Below, in pieces: positions 17,871 through 25,736 of a stretch of 64,000 bases of DNA. Where the stretch lies: NCBI RefSeq assembly GCF_014653155.1, contig NZ_BNAF01000009.1, positions 124,001-188,000 of the forward strand, read 5' to 3'. Source of the stretch: Sphingobacterium griseoflavum. GTDB taxonomy: Bacteria > Bacteroidota > Bacteroidia > Sphingobacteriales > Sphingobacteriaceae. The first letter of the stretch is position 1. Each line of letters opens with the position of its first letter. Under the pieces are notes generated by a model. That model had not been told where the DNA came from. It made no database searches and was given only the letters and a program-made list of their open reading frames with translations. The translations under genes were made by a program, and so were the position numbers.

Positions 17871-17912
17871 CTTTTTCGTTTTATTACATCGTCCATTTTA
17901 TTTGCAGAAAAG

Positions 17913-18623
17913 TTAGATACCTCGTCTGATTCGCCATGCTTTAATGAGTATATATCCGAAAAGTGCACCACCTACGTGAGCCAAATGGGCAATTGAACCG
18001 CCAGCATGTGAAAATCCCAAATATATCTCGATAAGAATCAGTATAGGGATGAAGACTTTTGCTTTGATGGGCACAGGGATGAAAAATAAATAAAGCGGCA
18101 TATTTGGAAATAGATAAGCAAAGGCTAAAAGTAGTCCGTATATAGCACCCGAAGCACCAACTAGTGGGGTTCCGTAAATAGAAGCTAAGGTCGAAAATTG
18201 CTCTTGGGTAACTTGCAGGCTGGATGAAACACGGTCATTTAAAAAGTCGAATTGTAAGAGTGATGAGGCTTTTACTGTTCCGGCGATTTGATAAACCTCG
18301 AAAGCTTGCACGCCATATTGCAAGATCAGAGCACCTATCCCACAAATCAGGTAGAAATTTAGAAAGCGCTTAGAGCCAAACATGTGCTCTATAATAGGGC
18401 CGAACATAACTAAGGAAAACATATTGAAAAAGATATGGCTAAAACCTCCATGCATAAACATGTAGGTAATGATTTGCCACACATTGAAAAAAGGCGAATC
18501 GGGATAGAATACGCCGAAAAAGCGGATAGACTGGTCAAAAACTGCAGAGCCAATAAAACAAATCACGTTGATGATTAATAGGTTTTTGACGACTGGTGTA
18601 AGATTTGAAAATATACTGTTCAT
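17913..18623 (-). CDS. Rhomboid intramembrane serine protease
   Basis: A 236-residue six-helix rhomboid with all active-site features: HGGFSHIFFNMFSL near 58-71, the nucleophile S158 in GASGAIYG and H216 in AHLAHVGG. It should cleave transmembrane substrates in the inner membrane. It starts 32 bp after the mutL stop and is followed after 42 bp by the degenerate rhomboid gene, so mutL, rhomboid, pseudo-rhomboid and EEP could be one transcript. The substrates are unknown. Confidence 0.93.
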   Translation of the reverse strand: MNSIFSNLTPVVKNLLIINVICFIGSAVFDQSIRFFGVFYPDSPFFNVWQIITYMFMHGGFSHIFFNMFSLVMFGPIIEHMFGSKRFLNFYLICGIGALILQYGVQAFEVYQIAGTVKASSLLQFDFLNDRVSSSLQVTQEQFSTLASIYGTPLVGASGAIYGLLLAFAYLFPNMPLYLFFIPVPIKAKVFIPILILIEIYLGFSHAGGSIAHLAHVGGALFGYILIKAWRIRRGI

Positions 18624-18654
18624 ATGTGTTCCTGACGATGTTGTATTTATGTTC

Positions 18655-20535
18655 TTAATTTTTATTAAATCGCTCCATAAGTTCTTGCAAGGTTATGGTA
18701 ACGATAATTGGTTTTCCAAAAATGGAGACGCTGGGTGATTCCGTTGCGAAGAGGTTGTCGATGAGTTCTGCCATTTCTTGATTATCCAAGGAGGTGCCTG
18801 GTTTGATGGCTGCACTTTTTGCTAAGCTGCGCGCCAAATTGTCCCTTTTGTTAAGTTGTAGAGCATCCTTATTATTTTTAAAATCTTCCAAAAGTTGTTC
18901 CAAGATTTTAGCTTCGTTAATACCGGATCCCAAGTCTGCAGGAAGGCCATCGACAATAAAGGTTGTCTTCCCGAAAGGACGCAGCTGAAAACCTAGGGTT
19001 TGTATCTCGGACAGCATATCTTCCATGAGGGCGAAGTCAGCACTGCTTAATTCCACGGTTTGCGGGAAAAGGCTCTGCTGGCTGCTTCCTTGATTGTTTT
19101 CGAGCTGTTGTATGTATTGTTCGTAAAGAATGCGTTCATGTGCCGCTTGTTGATCGATCAGCATAAAACCCGAATGGATTTGGGAAACGATGAAGCGGCT
19201 ATGCAGCTGAAAAAACTGCTTTTTGTTTTCCACGGAGTTTCCTTTTGCAAGTCTGCTTTCAGGCGCTGTGGTCGTTTCGCCTTCCGTCGAATGCAGGGAT
19301 GCCTGTTCGCTCTCTTTCTGTTGGGAGATCTGGTAGAGTGTATCCCAATTTTGAGGAATTCCAGCCTTTTTCTCAAAGCCCTCCGCATAAGCCGATGTGC
19401 GGGATTTGGATGAAGCCTTGGCATCTTCAAAAGGGTTAAAATTAGGGTTGAACGATATCGTGGGCGCCTGTATTTCGTCCAAGGGTTTGCTGGTAATCAA
19501 GTTTGTAAAACTTGTTTCTTGGTCGAAATCCAAGGTTGGCGCAATGTTATAGCGTCCGATAGACCGTTTCAAGGCCGAGCGTAGAATGGCATAGATTGCC
19601 TTATCATCTTCGTACTTGATCTCCGTTTTTGTAGGGTGTACATTGATATCGATTTTGGCGGGGTCAATATCAATAAAGAGTACATATAAGGGAAACGTCT
19701 CCGCCGGCAGAATATCCTCGTAGGCATTCATCACGGCGTGGTTCAGATAGGGGTCTTTAACAAAGCGATTGTTGACAAAGAAAAATTGTTCACCACGGGT
19801 CTTTTTCGCATACTCTGGTTTACCAATGAAACCGCGAAGCGCGATGATCGTTGTCTCTTCCTCTACCGGCACGAGGCGTTGGTTATAGCTATTCCCGAAT
19901 AAGTGTACAATGCGTTGTTTCAACGTTTCGGATGGCAGGTGGAAGATCTCATTTCCATCGCTATGCAGACTAAAAAATATGTTGGGGTGCGCTAAAGCTA
20001 TACGTTGAAACTCATCAATAATATGCCGCATCTCTACAGCGTTACTTTTGAGGAAATTGCGTCGAGCAGGTATGTTGTAAAAGAGGTTTTTTACGCAGAT
20101 CGTAGTTCCTGAGGGTAAGGCTTCCGGATATTGTTTGATCACTCTTGATCCTTCAATTTCCACTATGGTGCCCAGCTCATCTTCCACACGGCGTGTTTTG
20201 AGCTCCACTTGAGCAATTGCGGCAATAGAAGCCATCGCTTCACCGCGAAAGCCCATTGTACGTATTGCAAAAAGATCCTCGGCGCGGCGTATTTTCGACG
20301 TGGCATGTCGTTCAAAACACAAACGGGCGTCCGTTACACTCATGCCACAACCATTGTCGATTATCTGGATGAGCGATTTCCCTGCATCCTTTACGATAAT
20401 CTTGATTTTATCTGCTCCTGCATCAATAGCATTCTCCACCAATTCCTTCACCGCTGAAGCGGGGCGTTGAACCACCTCTCCTGCAGCAATTTGGTTGGCT
20501 ACCGAATCGGGCAACAACTGAATAATATCTGACAT
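18655..20535 (-). CDS. mutL: DNA mismatch repair protein MutL
   Basis: A 626-residue MutL. The GHKL ATPase half is standard: ELVENAIDAGA, DNGCGM and GFRGEAMASIAAIA, followed by the transducer domain NVHPTKTEI. After a linker, the C-terminal dimerisation domain carries DQQAAHERILYE near residue 460, where endonuclease MutLs have DQHAxxExxxxE. The other metal-site motifs also deviate: AKSAAIKPG for ACxxAxK and SIFGKP for CPHGRP. The protein surely works in mismatch repair; whether it nicks DNA itself is uncertain. A TAnnTTTG box 7 nt before the ATG predicts an almost leaderless mRNA. Confidence 0.96.
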   Translation of the reverse strand: MSDIIQLLPDSVANQIAAGEVVQRPASAVKELVENAIDAGADKIKIIVKDAGKSLIQIIDNGCGMSVTDARLCFERHATSKIRRAEDLFAIRTMGFRGEAMASIAAIAQVELKTRRVEDELGTIVEIEGSRVIKQYPEALPSGTTICVKNLFYNIPARRNFLKSNAVEMRHIIDEFQRIALAHPNIFFSLHSDGNEIFHLPSETLKQRIVHLFGNSYNQRLVPVEEETTIIALRGFIGKPEYAKKTRGEQFFFVNNRFVKDPYLNHAVMNAYEDILPAETFPLYVLFIDIDPAKIDINVHPTKTEIKYEDDKAIYAILRSALKRSIGRYNIAPTLDFDQETSFTNLITSKPLDEIQAPTISFNPNFNPFEDAKASSKSRTSAYAEGFEKKAGIPQNWDTLYQISQQKESEQASLHSTEGETTTAPESRLAKGNSVENKKQFFQLHSRFIVSQIHSGFMLIDQQAAHERILYEQYIQQLENNQGSSQQSLFPQTVELSSADFALMEDMLSEIQTLGFQLRPFGKTTFIVDGLPADLGSGINEAKILEQLLEDFKNNKDALQLNKRDNLARSLAKSAAIKPGTSLDNQEMAELIDNLFATESPSVSIFGKPIIVTITLQELMERFNKN

Positions 20536-20542
20536 ACAGGAA

Positions 20543-20550
20543 CAAAGTTA
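20543..20550 (-). promoter_or_regulatory. TAnnTTTG promoter box for mutL, near-leaderless
   Basis: TAACTTTG on minus, 7 nt before the mutL ATG. This separates mutL transcription from the ATPase operon upstream. Confidence 0.6.
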
Positions 20551-20719
20551 CGAAAATGCTTGCGAAACTGGTACGCTTATCCGAACTTCAAAACCCCGTT
20601 CTTCGTCAAAATTAGGCTAAGCTCGTGCAAGATTTTTCCAGATGGATGCAGCAACCCTAATACCCACGAGATGAACACCAATCTGGACCTGCTTTGCACC
20701 GACCAGGGGGCATGCTAGT

Positions 20720-20750
20720 GAAAACAAAAGGGCACTGCCCCTTTGTTTCA
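20720..20750 (-). terminator. Terminator of the PspA-flotillin-ATPase operon
   Basis: An imperfect stem pairs GAAACAAAGGGGC with GCCCTTTTGTTTTC (minus sense, bulged) and ends in a T-rich arm. It overlaps the stop codon of the 1614-aa ATPase gene. Confidence 0.65.
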
Positions 20751-23700
20751 ATCTTTGTTTTGAATGGCCTTGATTATTCCCTCTAGATTTTCATTGAAAG
20801 AGAGGAGTTGTGCGAAGACCTTTTCGTCTTTCCCAAGCCCACCATGTTTGTTGTTTTTACGAAAAATTTCAACAATTTCTTTCCATCGTGCTTCTTCACT
20901 TGGCGTTTGCAGGCCTGCCAGTCCCTTTAACTTGAGTAGATTGCTCTCGGTGTCGGCGGTCAGTGTTTGCGATTCACTCTCATAATGTGCCAATACCACC
21001 TGCTCGATTTCTTTCGTATTCATCATAGGCACCACTTGGGCCACTAGCTTGCTCATGTTTCTGTAGGAGCCTTGCATTTTAAATGGTGGTTCCGTTCTGT
21101 AGCTGTCCTGCATCGCCGCACTGCGTATGTAGCTTTGGTTTACTTTAACCACCGTGTCTCGAATGGTCAGCACGTGTCGCAGCACCGAAAGGAAGTCGTC
21201 GATTTCTTGTTTAAGGTAGTTGCCCTCAAGATCAGGAAGCTGGTCAGCATCGGTTTCCACGTAGCGGATAAGTGCATAGAAATCGGCGAAAGACTTTCCT
21301 GATATTTTTGCAAGATAGCTATTTTCCATGGCTGCATTTTCGACGAGGCTGAGGTTGAAAAGGTGTTCGGTGTCGCCGATCACATCACCGAGGTTATATA
21401 CATCTGCACGGTTGGCCAACATGTCAGGTATCTGAAATTTTGCACCGCTCTCGGTATAGGGGTTTCCAGCCATCACGATACAAAAACGCTTACCTCGCAG
21501 ATCGTACGTTTTACTCTCGCCGTCAAAGATACCGTCGATCTTGCGTTGCCCATCCGCTAGGGATATGAATTTTTGGAGAAATTCGGCACTCAAATGCTGG
21601 ATATCATCGAGATAAAGCATCACGTTGTCTGCCATTTCTAAGGCTAAGTTTACCTTCTTTAACTCCTCCCGCTCGCCCGATGTTCTTGCCTCAACTGGAT
21701 CTATAGAGGTGATATGGTGACCAATCGTTGGGCCATTGACCTTAACAAAATGCAGGCCCATGGTTTTGGCTAAGTATTCCATCAGCGTAGTTTTCCCATA
21801 TCCTGGGGGTGATATCAACAGAAGCATCCCCATGCGTGCGGTACGTTTGTTGTCGCCTGCGGCCCCCAGTTGCTTAGCCAAATTGTTTCCTATCAGCGGG
21901 AAGTACACCTCATTAATCAGTTTGTTGCGAACGAAGGAAGTTAATATTTTTGGTTCAAACTCGTTGATCTTGAGCTCTTTTTCGTAGGCCTTGCTAATTT
22001 GTTCTTTTAGCGTGGTGAAAGCTGCGTAACGCGGTACGCTTTCTTTGGTAAAAGCGCTCAATTTTTTGATAAAGACATGATAGGGTATACTGTAGCTTCC
22101 GTTTTGCAAGGCTGCATGATTACCTTTAAGATTTTCCAACTGTATTCCCTCGTGTGCGAAGACGAGTTGATAGTTGTCGTTCGGAAAGAGGAGGGCAGAG
22201 GCCGTTTCAGGTATTAAATGTATCAGTTTATCCCCATTCTTTTGTTGATCGACATACGAATGCAACCAGTTAAGGGCCAAATAAAAGCGATCCATAAGAT
22301 CAAAATCGTTGCTTTGCACGTCGCTTTCAAAATCTTTGTGAGCTTTCTTTTCGCTTAAAAATCGCAGGAATTCCTGACGTAAATGATCCGCTTGCTCCGC
22401 TAGGGCAAACTTTCCGTATTGTGTGAAGGTTTCAAATAAATAAGCTGCCAGTTCGGAAGCTTCAACAGTCGTAACCTCCGTTGGTGTCGGCTTTTTAAGG
22501 AGCTGTTTTGATATTTCCGTAATCGTCGACTGGTAGTGGGTGGAGTTTGGAAACGCTTTTAAGACACGGTGCGCGGACTGAATTAAATGTGCTAAGCGCG
22601 AGCGCTCCTCTTCGGGAAGACTATGGTAGAAAAGTTGTGCAGAAGCACGTACAGAGCCCTCATAACGTAACAGTTCCAGCTTTTTATCCAGTTTTTGCAG
22701 CGCGTGGAATATAGCCAAGGCATCGATGTTGTGCACGCCTTTCATGTAGCTTTCCGAATATTGCTGTTCTACCATTTGATTGATGTAGCTTTCCACATCG
22801 AAATTCGACGTATTTTGTGCGGTCAAAAAAGCTTTGTAAGCAAGATACTCTCCGCGGTAAACGGTTTTATTTTCTGAGATCAACTCCTGGTCCCAGATAT
22901 CCGCATAGGCCAAAAATTCTTCATTCCGTACTTTTTGATAGAAGCTTGTGCCGGTCAGATGGTAGAAAAGCTCTTCGTTTCTCCTTACCAAGGTCAGGCT
23001 CAACGATTGCTTGTTGACCGTAAATTTATGTTTGCCAAGGGCGATGATGTTTTCGCCATCCACGTATAGCTCGGACTTATCACGCAGCGTCCGCAACGCA
23101 TCTTCCTGTGATTTCTTGAGCAAGTTTTCCAAGTTCTCGGCTTTGGAAATATCGTTCAGCGCTTGCAGTTCAGCCACGAGTTGGCGCACCTTGTCGATCA
23201 TGAGATCCGCCGCATAAAAGCTGAAGATCTCTTCCCGACTTTTGAAGGTGTTGGATTTGTTTTCGACGTTTTTTAACACCCTTAGGCCAATCTGTTCTAA
23301 AGCAATTGTACGCTTGTTGATCTGTTCAACAATTTGCTCACGTTTGCTGTTGAAAGCTTTGATGATTTCATCGCGCTTATCTGCAATTTTAAGGGCAAAG
23401 TCGTCAAATTCGGAAAACCGGCTCTCCAGTTCCTCAAGTTGTACCAAGGTTTTGGTATAGTATTCTTCTACCTTTTCGGCGGAGGAAGACAGTTCCAAAT
23501 AATTGGTTACCGATTGTTCGAGTAAGGTGAGCTGCGCAGAAAATTCAGCCGTAGCTTCCTTGCTCTTCAAGGACTGTAGCTTGCGCGTCAGTTGGGCGCG
23601 TACCTCATTGAGCGAAGCGAAGATGACCGATATCTTCTCTACAATTTGTGTCGTCTGGGTTGCATCATCGATCTTTAGGCTATGCAGGATGTCTATGAGC

Positions 23701-25592
23701 AATTCCAATTCGTTGGAGATAGCCGAATTGCCTTCTTCAATGGCTTTGGCATCAAAGGCTTTTTCGATAGCGCCAACAGATTGACGTTGCGCGACGACGC
23801 GCTTTTCGTAGCTGTCAAGCGCATCGTCCTTTAAAAGGAACGTAATGGTTTTTTCCGACAGCATCTCAATGATGCTATTTAGATTGGCCAGTATGGCTTC
23901 GACCTGATCCAGGTCAATATAGCGGACGTTTTTTAGCTCGATTACTTCACCTAGATGTCTGCGTGCATCGGCAAGTTGGTTCACTAATTGGTCCAACAGG
24001 GTGACTGTCGTGCTATCGACTATAAATTGTAATGCTTCCAGCTTCTTCTTTGCTGCGGATAGCTGTTCTTCTGCATGCTTGCGTTGTGCCTGTACTTTGA
24101 TAAATTCATCGATGGCCGTGTTGGCCACTTCCCGGATTTGCTTGAGTGGATGGGCAAGGTTTTTTAATGCGTCGTCTTCGATCCAAAAATACGAATCCAG
24201 TAAGCTAGTGGATTTCTTCAGGATGTCCTCATAAAGCCCTTCGTAACTATCTTCTTTGTACAGTAGTTGGATCACTTCCTGCGCTTCGGCCATAGCCTGC
24301 ACAATCTGCTTGTTGCCGACCTTGTAAAGCGGGTCGTTTTTCTTTTCTTCGTTTTCCTTCAGGGTGGCCATGTAGGGCGTGTCCCAAATTTGCACCTGAT
24401 GGTGACGGGTCGCTTCGGCCTCCGTCCGGAAGTAGGTTAAGCTTCCGTCTTGAAATATGGTAAATCCGTTACAGATAATCGGCGTTTCGACCGCCTGCTG
24501 AATGATGTTATAGGACATCAAAATGTAGGTGTTCGTTTCCGTTTGCGTGAAGACATATAAAAAGTCTTCGCCATTGGGCGACACAATCTTGCGTAGGAAG
24601 GTAACATGCTCGAAGTTTCCCTCGAATAGTTTGTGTGTGCCATTTTGTAGGTAGTAGCCGTTGGCGAATATAATACCTTGGTTGTCCGGTAGCAAGATCG
24701 CGGAGTCGTTCAGCGATTTAAGGTTGACCACCTCCTTGGTGCGCTGATTAAACACGTAGGCGCGAAACTCCTCCTGATACGGTTTGATGCGTATAGCGAT
24801 TAAATTGCCTAAATCAACGTAATGATATTCGGCGTCGTCAAGCTGCTGATCGAGATTTGTTACCTTCTCCGAATAGATACCCTTTCCACTGTCGGTGTTG
24901 TCTTCAATCTTGAACGTGATATCGCCATGTAAGGCCTCGATAAATACCTTGTCCAAAATCGATACGTGTGGATATTTCCCTAGACGGCGGTCTTCTAGTC
25001 CAGTTTTCGTCCATTCAAATTCAAATTGATCGGGCAAGCGAACTTCATGTATGCTTCGGTCGTCCTGATAGTGCAGTTTTCCATCTTTTATGAGCCACTT
25101 GAAAGCTTTCAGATCCGAAGATTTTTTGCTCGTTTGGAAAATCATGTACAGGTAATTCTCTGTCCTGCGAAACCGTGCGAAGATCGAATCTCTGTAGTAT
25201 TTGTACAGGTTTTGGTAATCGGCTATAAAGGCCGCATCATGGATAAGGTCGAGCGTCTGCGGGATAAATTGATTGTTCTCGAAGAGGTAAATACTGAATA
25301 CATCATCGAGTTTGATTTCTGAGCGAAGTCCAAAATGAACGTTGTATCCAAAGATACAGATATTCTCCAGGGCGATAATTCCACGGGCAACGCAGTTGTT
25401 GTCAGTGGTTATGCGCTGATTTGCTTTCAATACAAATGAGGTCGCATTGAAAATCTCTTTTCTAGCCTGGTTTAAGGCGTGTAACCGTTTTGATAGATCA
25501 TCCTTCTGCGTCAATAGCCTTTTACGGATGATTTCGTATGCGCCTACATCTAAGCTATTGTTTGTTGCGGTTCCTTCGTTGTTTTCTTGCAT
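20748..25592 (-). CDS. Giant AAA ATPase with DUF3686-type N-terminus ("DNA repair ATPase")
   Basis: A 1614-residue cytosolic protein. The first 400 residues are strand-rich with repeated hydrophobic/aromatic stretches and fit the DUF3686 region of proteins catalogued as ATPases involved in DNA repair. About 450-900 is long coiled coil. A AAA module lies near 1240-1500: Walker A SPPGYGKTT near 1262, Walker B NVMLYLDDIQ near 1322 and the sensor-1 type VMAGNPYTESG near 1365. The database name is historical; no nuclease or helicase motif was seen. It closes the PspA-flotillin operon, 144 bp after the flotillin gene. I infer a motor that remodels the flotillin/PspA assembly. Confidence 0.82.
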   Translation of the reverse strand: MQENNEGTATNNSLDVGAYEIIRKRLLTQKDDLSKRLHALNQARKEIFNATSFVLKANQRITTDNNCVARGIIALENICIFGYNVHFGLRSEIKLDDVFSIYLFENNQFIPQTLDLIHDAAFIADYQNLYKYYRDSIFARFRRTENYLYMIFQTSKKSSDLKAFKWLIKDGKLHYQDDRSIHEVRLPDQFEFEWTKTGLEDRRLGKYPHVSILDKVFIEALHGDITFKIEDNTDSGKGIYSEKVTNLDQQLDDAEYHYVDLGNLIAIRIKPYQEEFRAYVFNQRTKEVVNLKSLNDSAILLPDNQGIIFANGYYLQNGTHKLFEGNFEHVTFLRKIVSPNGEDFLYVFTQTETNTYILMSYNIIQQAVETPIICNGFTIFQDGSLTYFRTEAEATRHHQVQIWDTPYMATLKENEEKKNDPLYKVGNKQIVQAMAEAQEVIQLLYKEDSYEGLYEDILKKSTSLLDSYFWIEDDALKNLAHPLKQIREVANTAIDEFIKVQAQRKHAEEQLSAAKKKLEALQFIVDSTTVTLLDQLVNQLADARRHLGEVIELKNVRYIDLDQVEAILANLNSIIEMLSEKTITFLLKDDALDSYEKRVVAQRQSVGAIEKAFDAKAIEEGNSAISNELELLIDILHSLKIDDATQTTQIVEKISVIFASLNEVRAQLTRKLQSLKSKEATAEFSAQLTLLEQSVTNYLELSSSAEKVEEYYTKTLVQLEELESRFSEFDDFALKIADKRDEIIKAFNSKREQIVEQINKRTIALEQIGLRVLKNVENKSNTFKSREEIFSFYAADLMIDKVRQLVAELQALNDISKAENLENLLKKSQEDALRTLRDKSELYVDGENIIALGKHKFTVNKQSLSLTLVRRNEELFYHLTGTSFYQKVRNEEFLAYADIWDQELISENKTVYRGEYLAYKAFLTAQNTSNFDVESYINQMVEQQYSESYMKGVHNIDALAIFHALQKLDKKLELLRYEGSVRASAQLFYHSLPEEERSRLAHLIQSAHRVLKAFPNSTHYQSTITEISKQLLKKPTPTEVTTVEASELAAYLFETFTQYGKFALAEQADHLRQEFLRFLSEKKAHKDFESDVQSNDFDLMDRFYLALNWLHSYVDQQKNGDKLIHLIPETASALLFPNDNYQLVFAHEGIQLENLKGNHAALQNGSYSIPYHVFIKKLSAFTKESVPRYAAFTTLKEQISKAYEKELKINEFEPKILTSFVRNKLINEVYFPLIGNNLAKQLGAAGDNKRTARMGMLLLISPPGYGKTTLMEYLAKTMGLHFVKVNGPTIGHHITSIDPVEARTSGEREELKKVNLALEMADNVMLYLDDIQHLSAEFLQKFISLADGQRKIDGIFDGESKTYDLRGKRFCIVMAGNPYTESGAKFQIPDMLANRADVYNLGDVIGDTEHLFNLSLVENAAMENSYLAKISGKSFADFYALIRYVETDADQLPDLEGNYLKQEIDDFLSVLRHVLTIRDTVVKVNQSYIRSAAMQDSYRTEPPFKMQGSYRNMSKLVAQVVPMMNTKEIEQVVLAHYESESQTLTADTESNLLKLKGLAGLQTPSEEARWKEIVEIFRKNNKHGGLGKDEKVFAQLLSFNENLEGIIKAIQNKD

Positions 25593-25665
25593 TCGTGTAC
25601 GTAGTCTTGGGTTGCTATCCTTGTTAAATCGTTAAGTATTACGCTTGTCGATTTTGTCCTTCTTG

Positions 25666-25704
25666 AAATGCTGTTCAGGCGCTATGAGCGCCCGAACAGC
25701 ATTT
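25666..25704 (-). repeat. Long intercistronic stem-loop between flotillin and ATPase genes
   Basis: Arms of 18 nt (25666-25683 and 25687-25704) pair with a single A-C mismatch around a 3-nt loop. On the minus strand no T-tract follows, so it is not a classical terminator. An RNA-stability or partial-attenuation element setting the ratio of flotillin to ATPase is likely. Confidence 0.75.
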
Positions 25705-25736
25705 TAAATTTTGGGTAAGCCGGTCGCGACCTTGTT

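Noticed and set aside
20536-20747. Possible small gene between mutL and the ATPase gene
   Set aside because: No frame with plausible start, composition or promoter was found; the region holds only a terminator and the mutL promoter.
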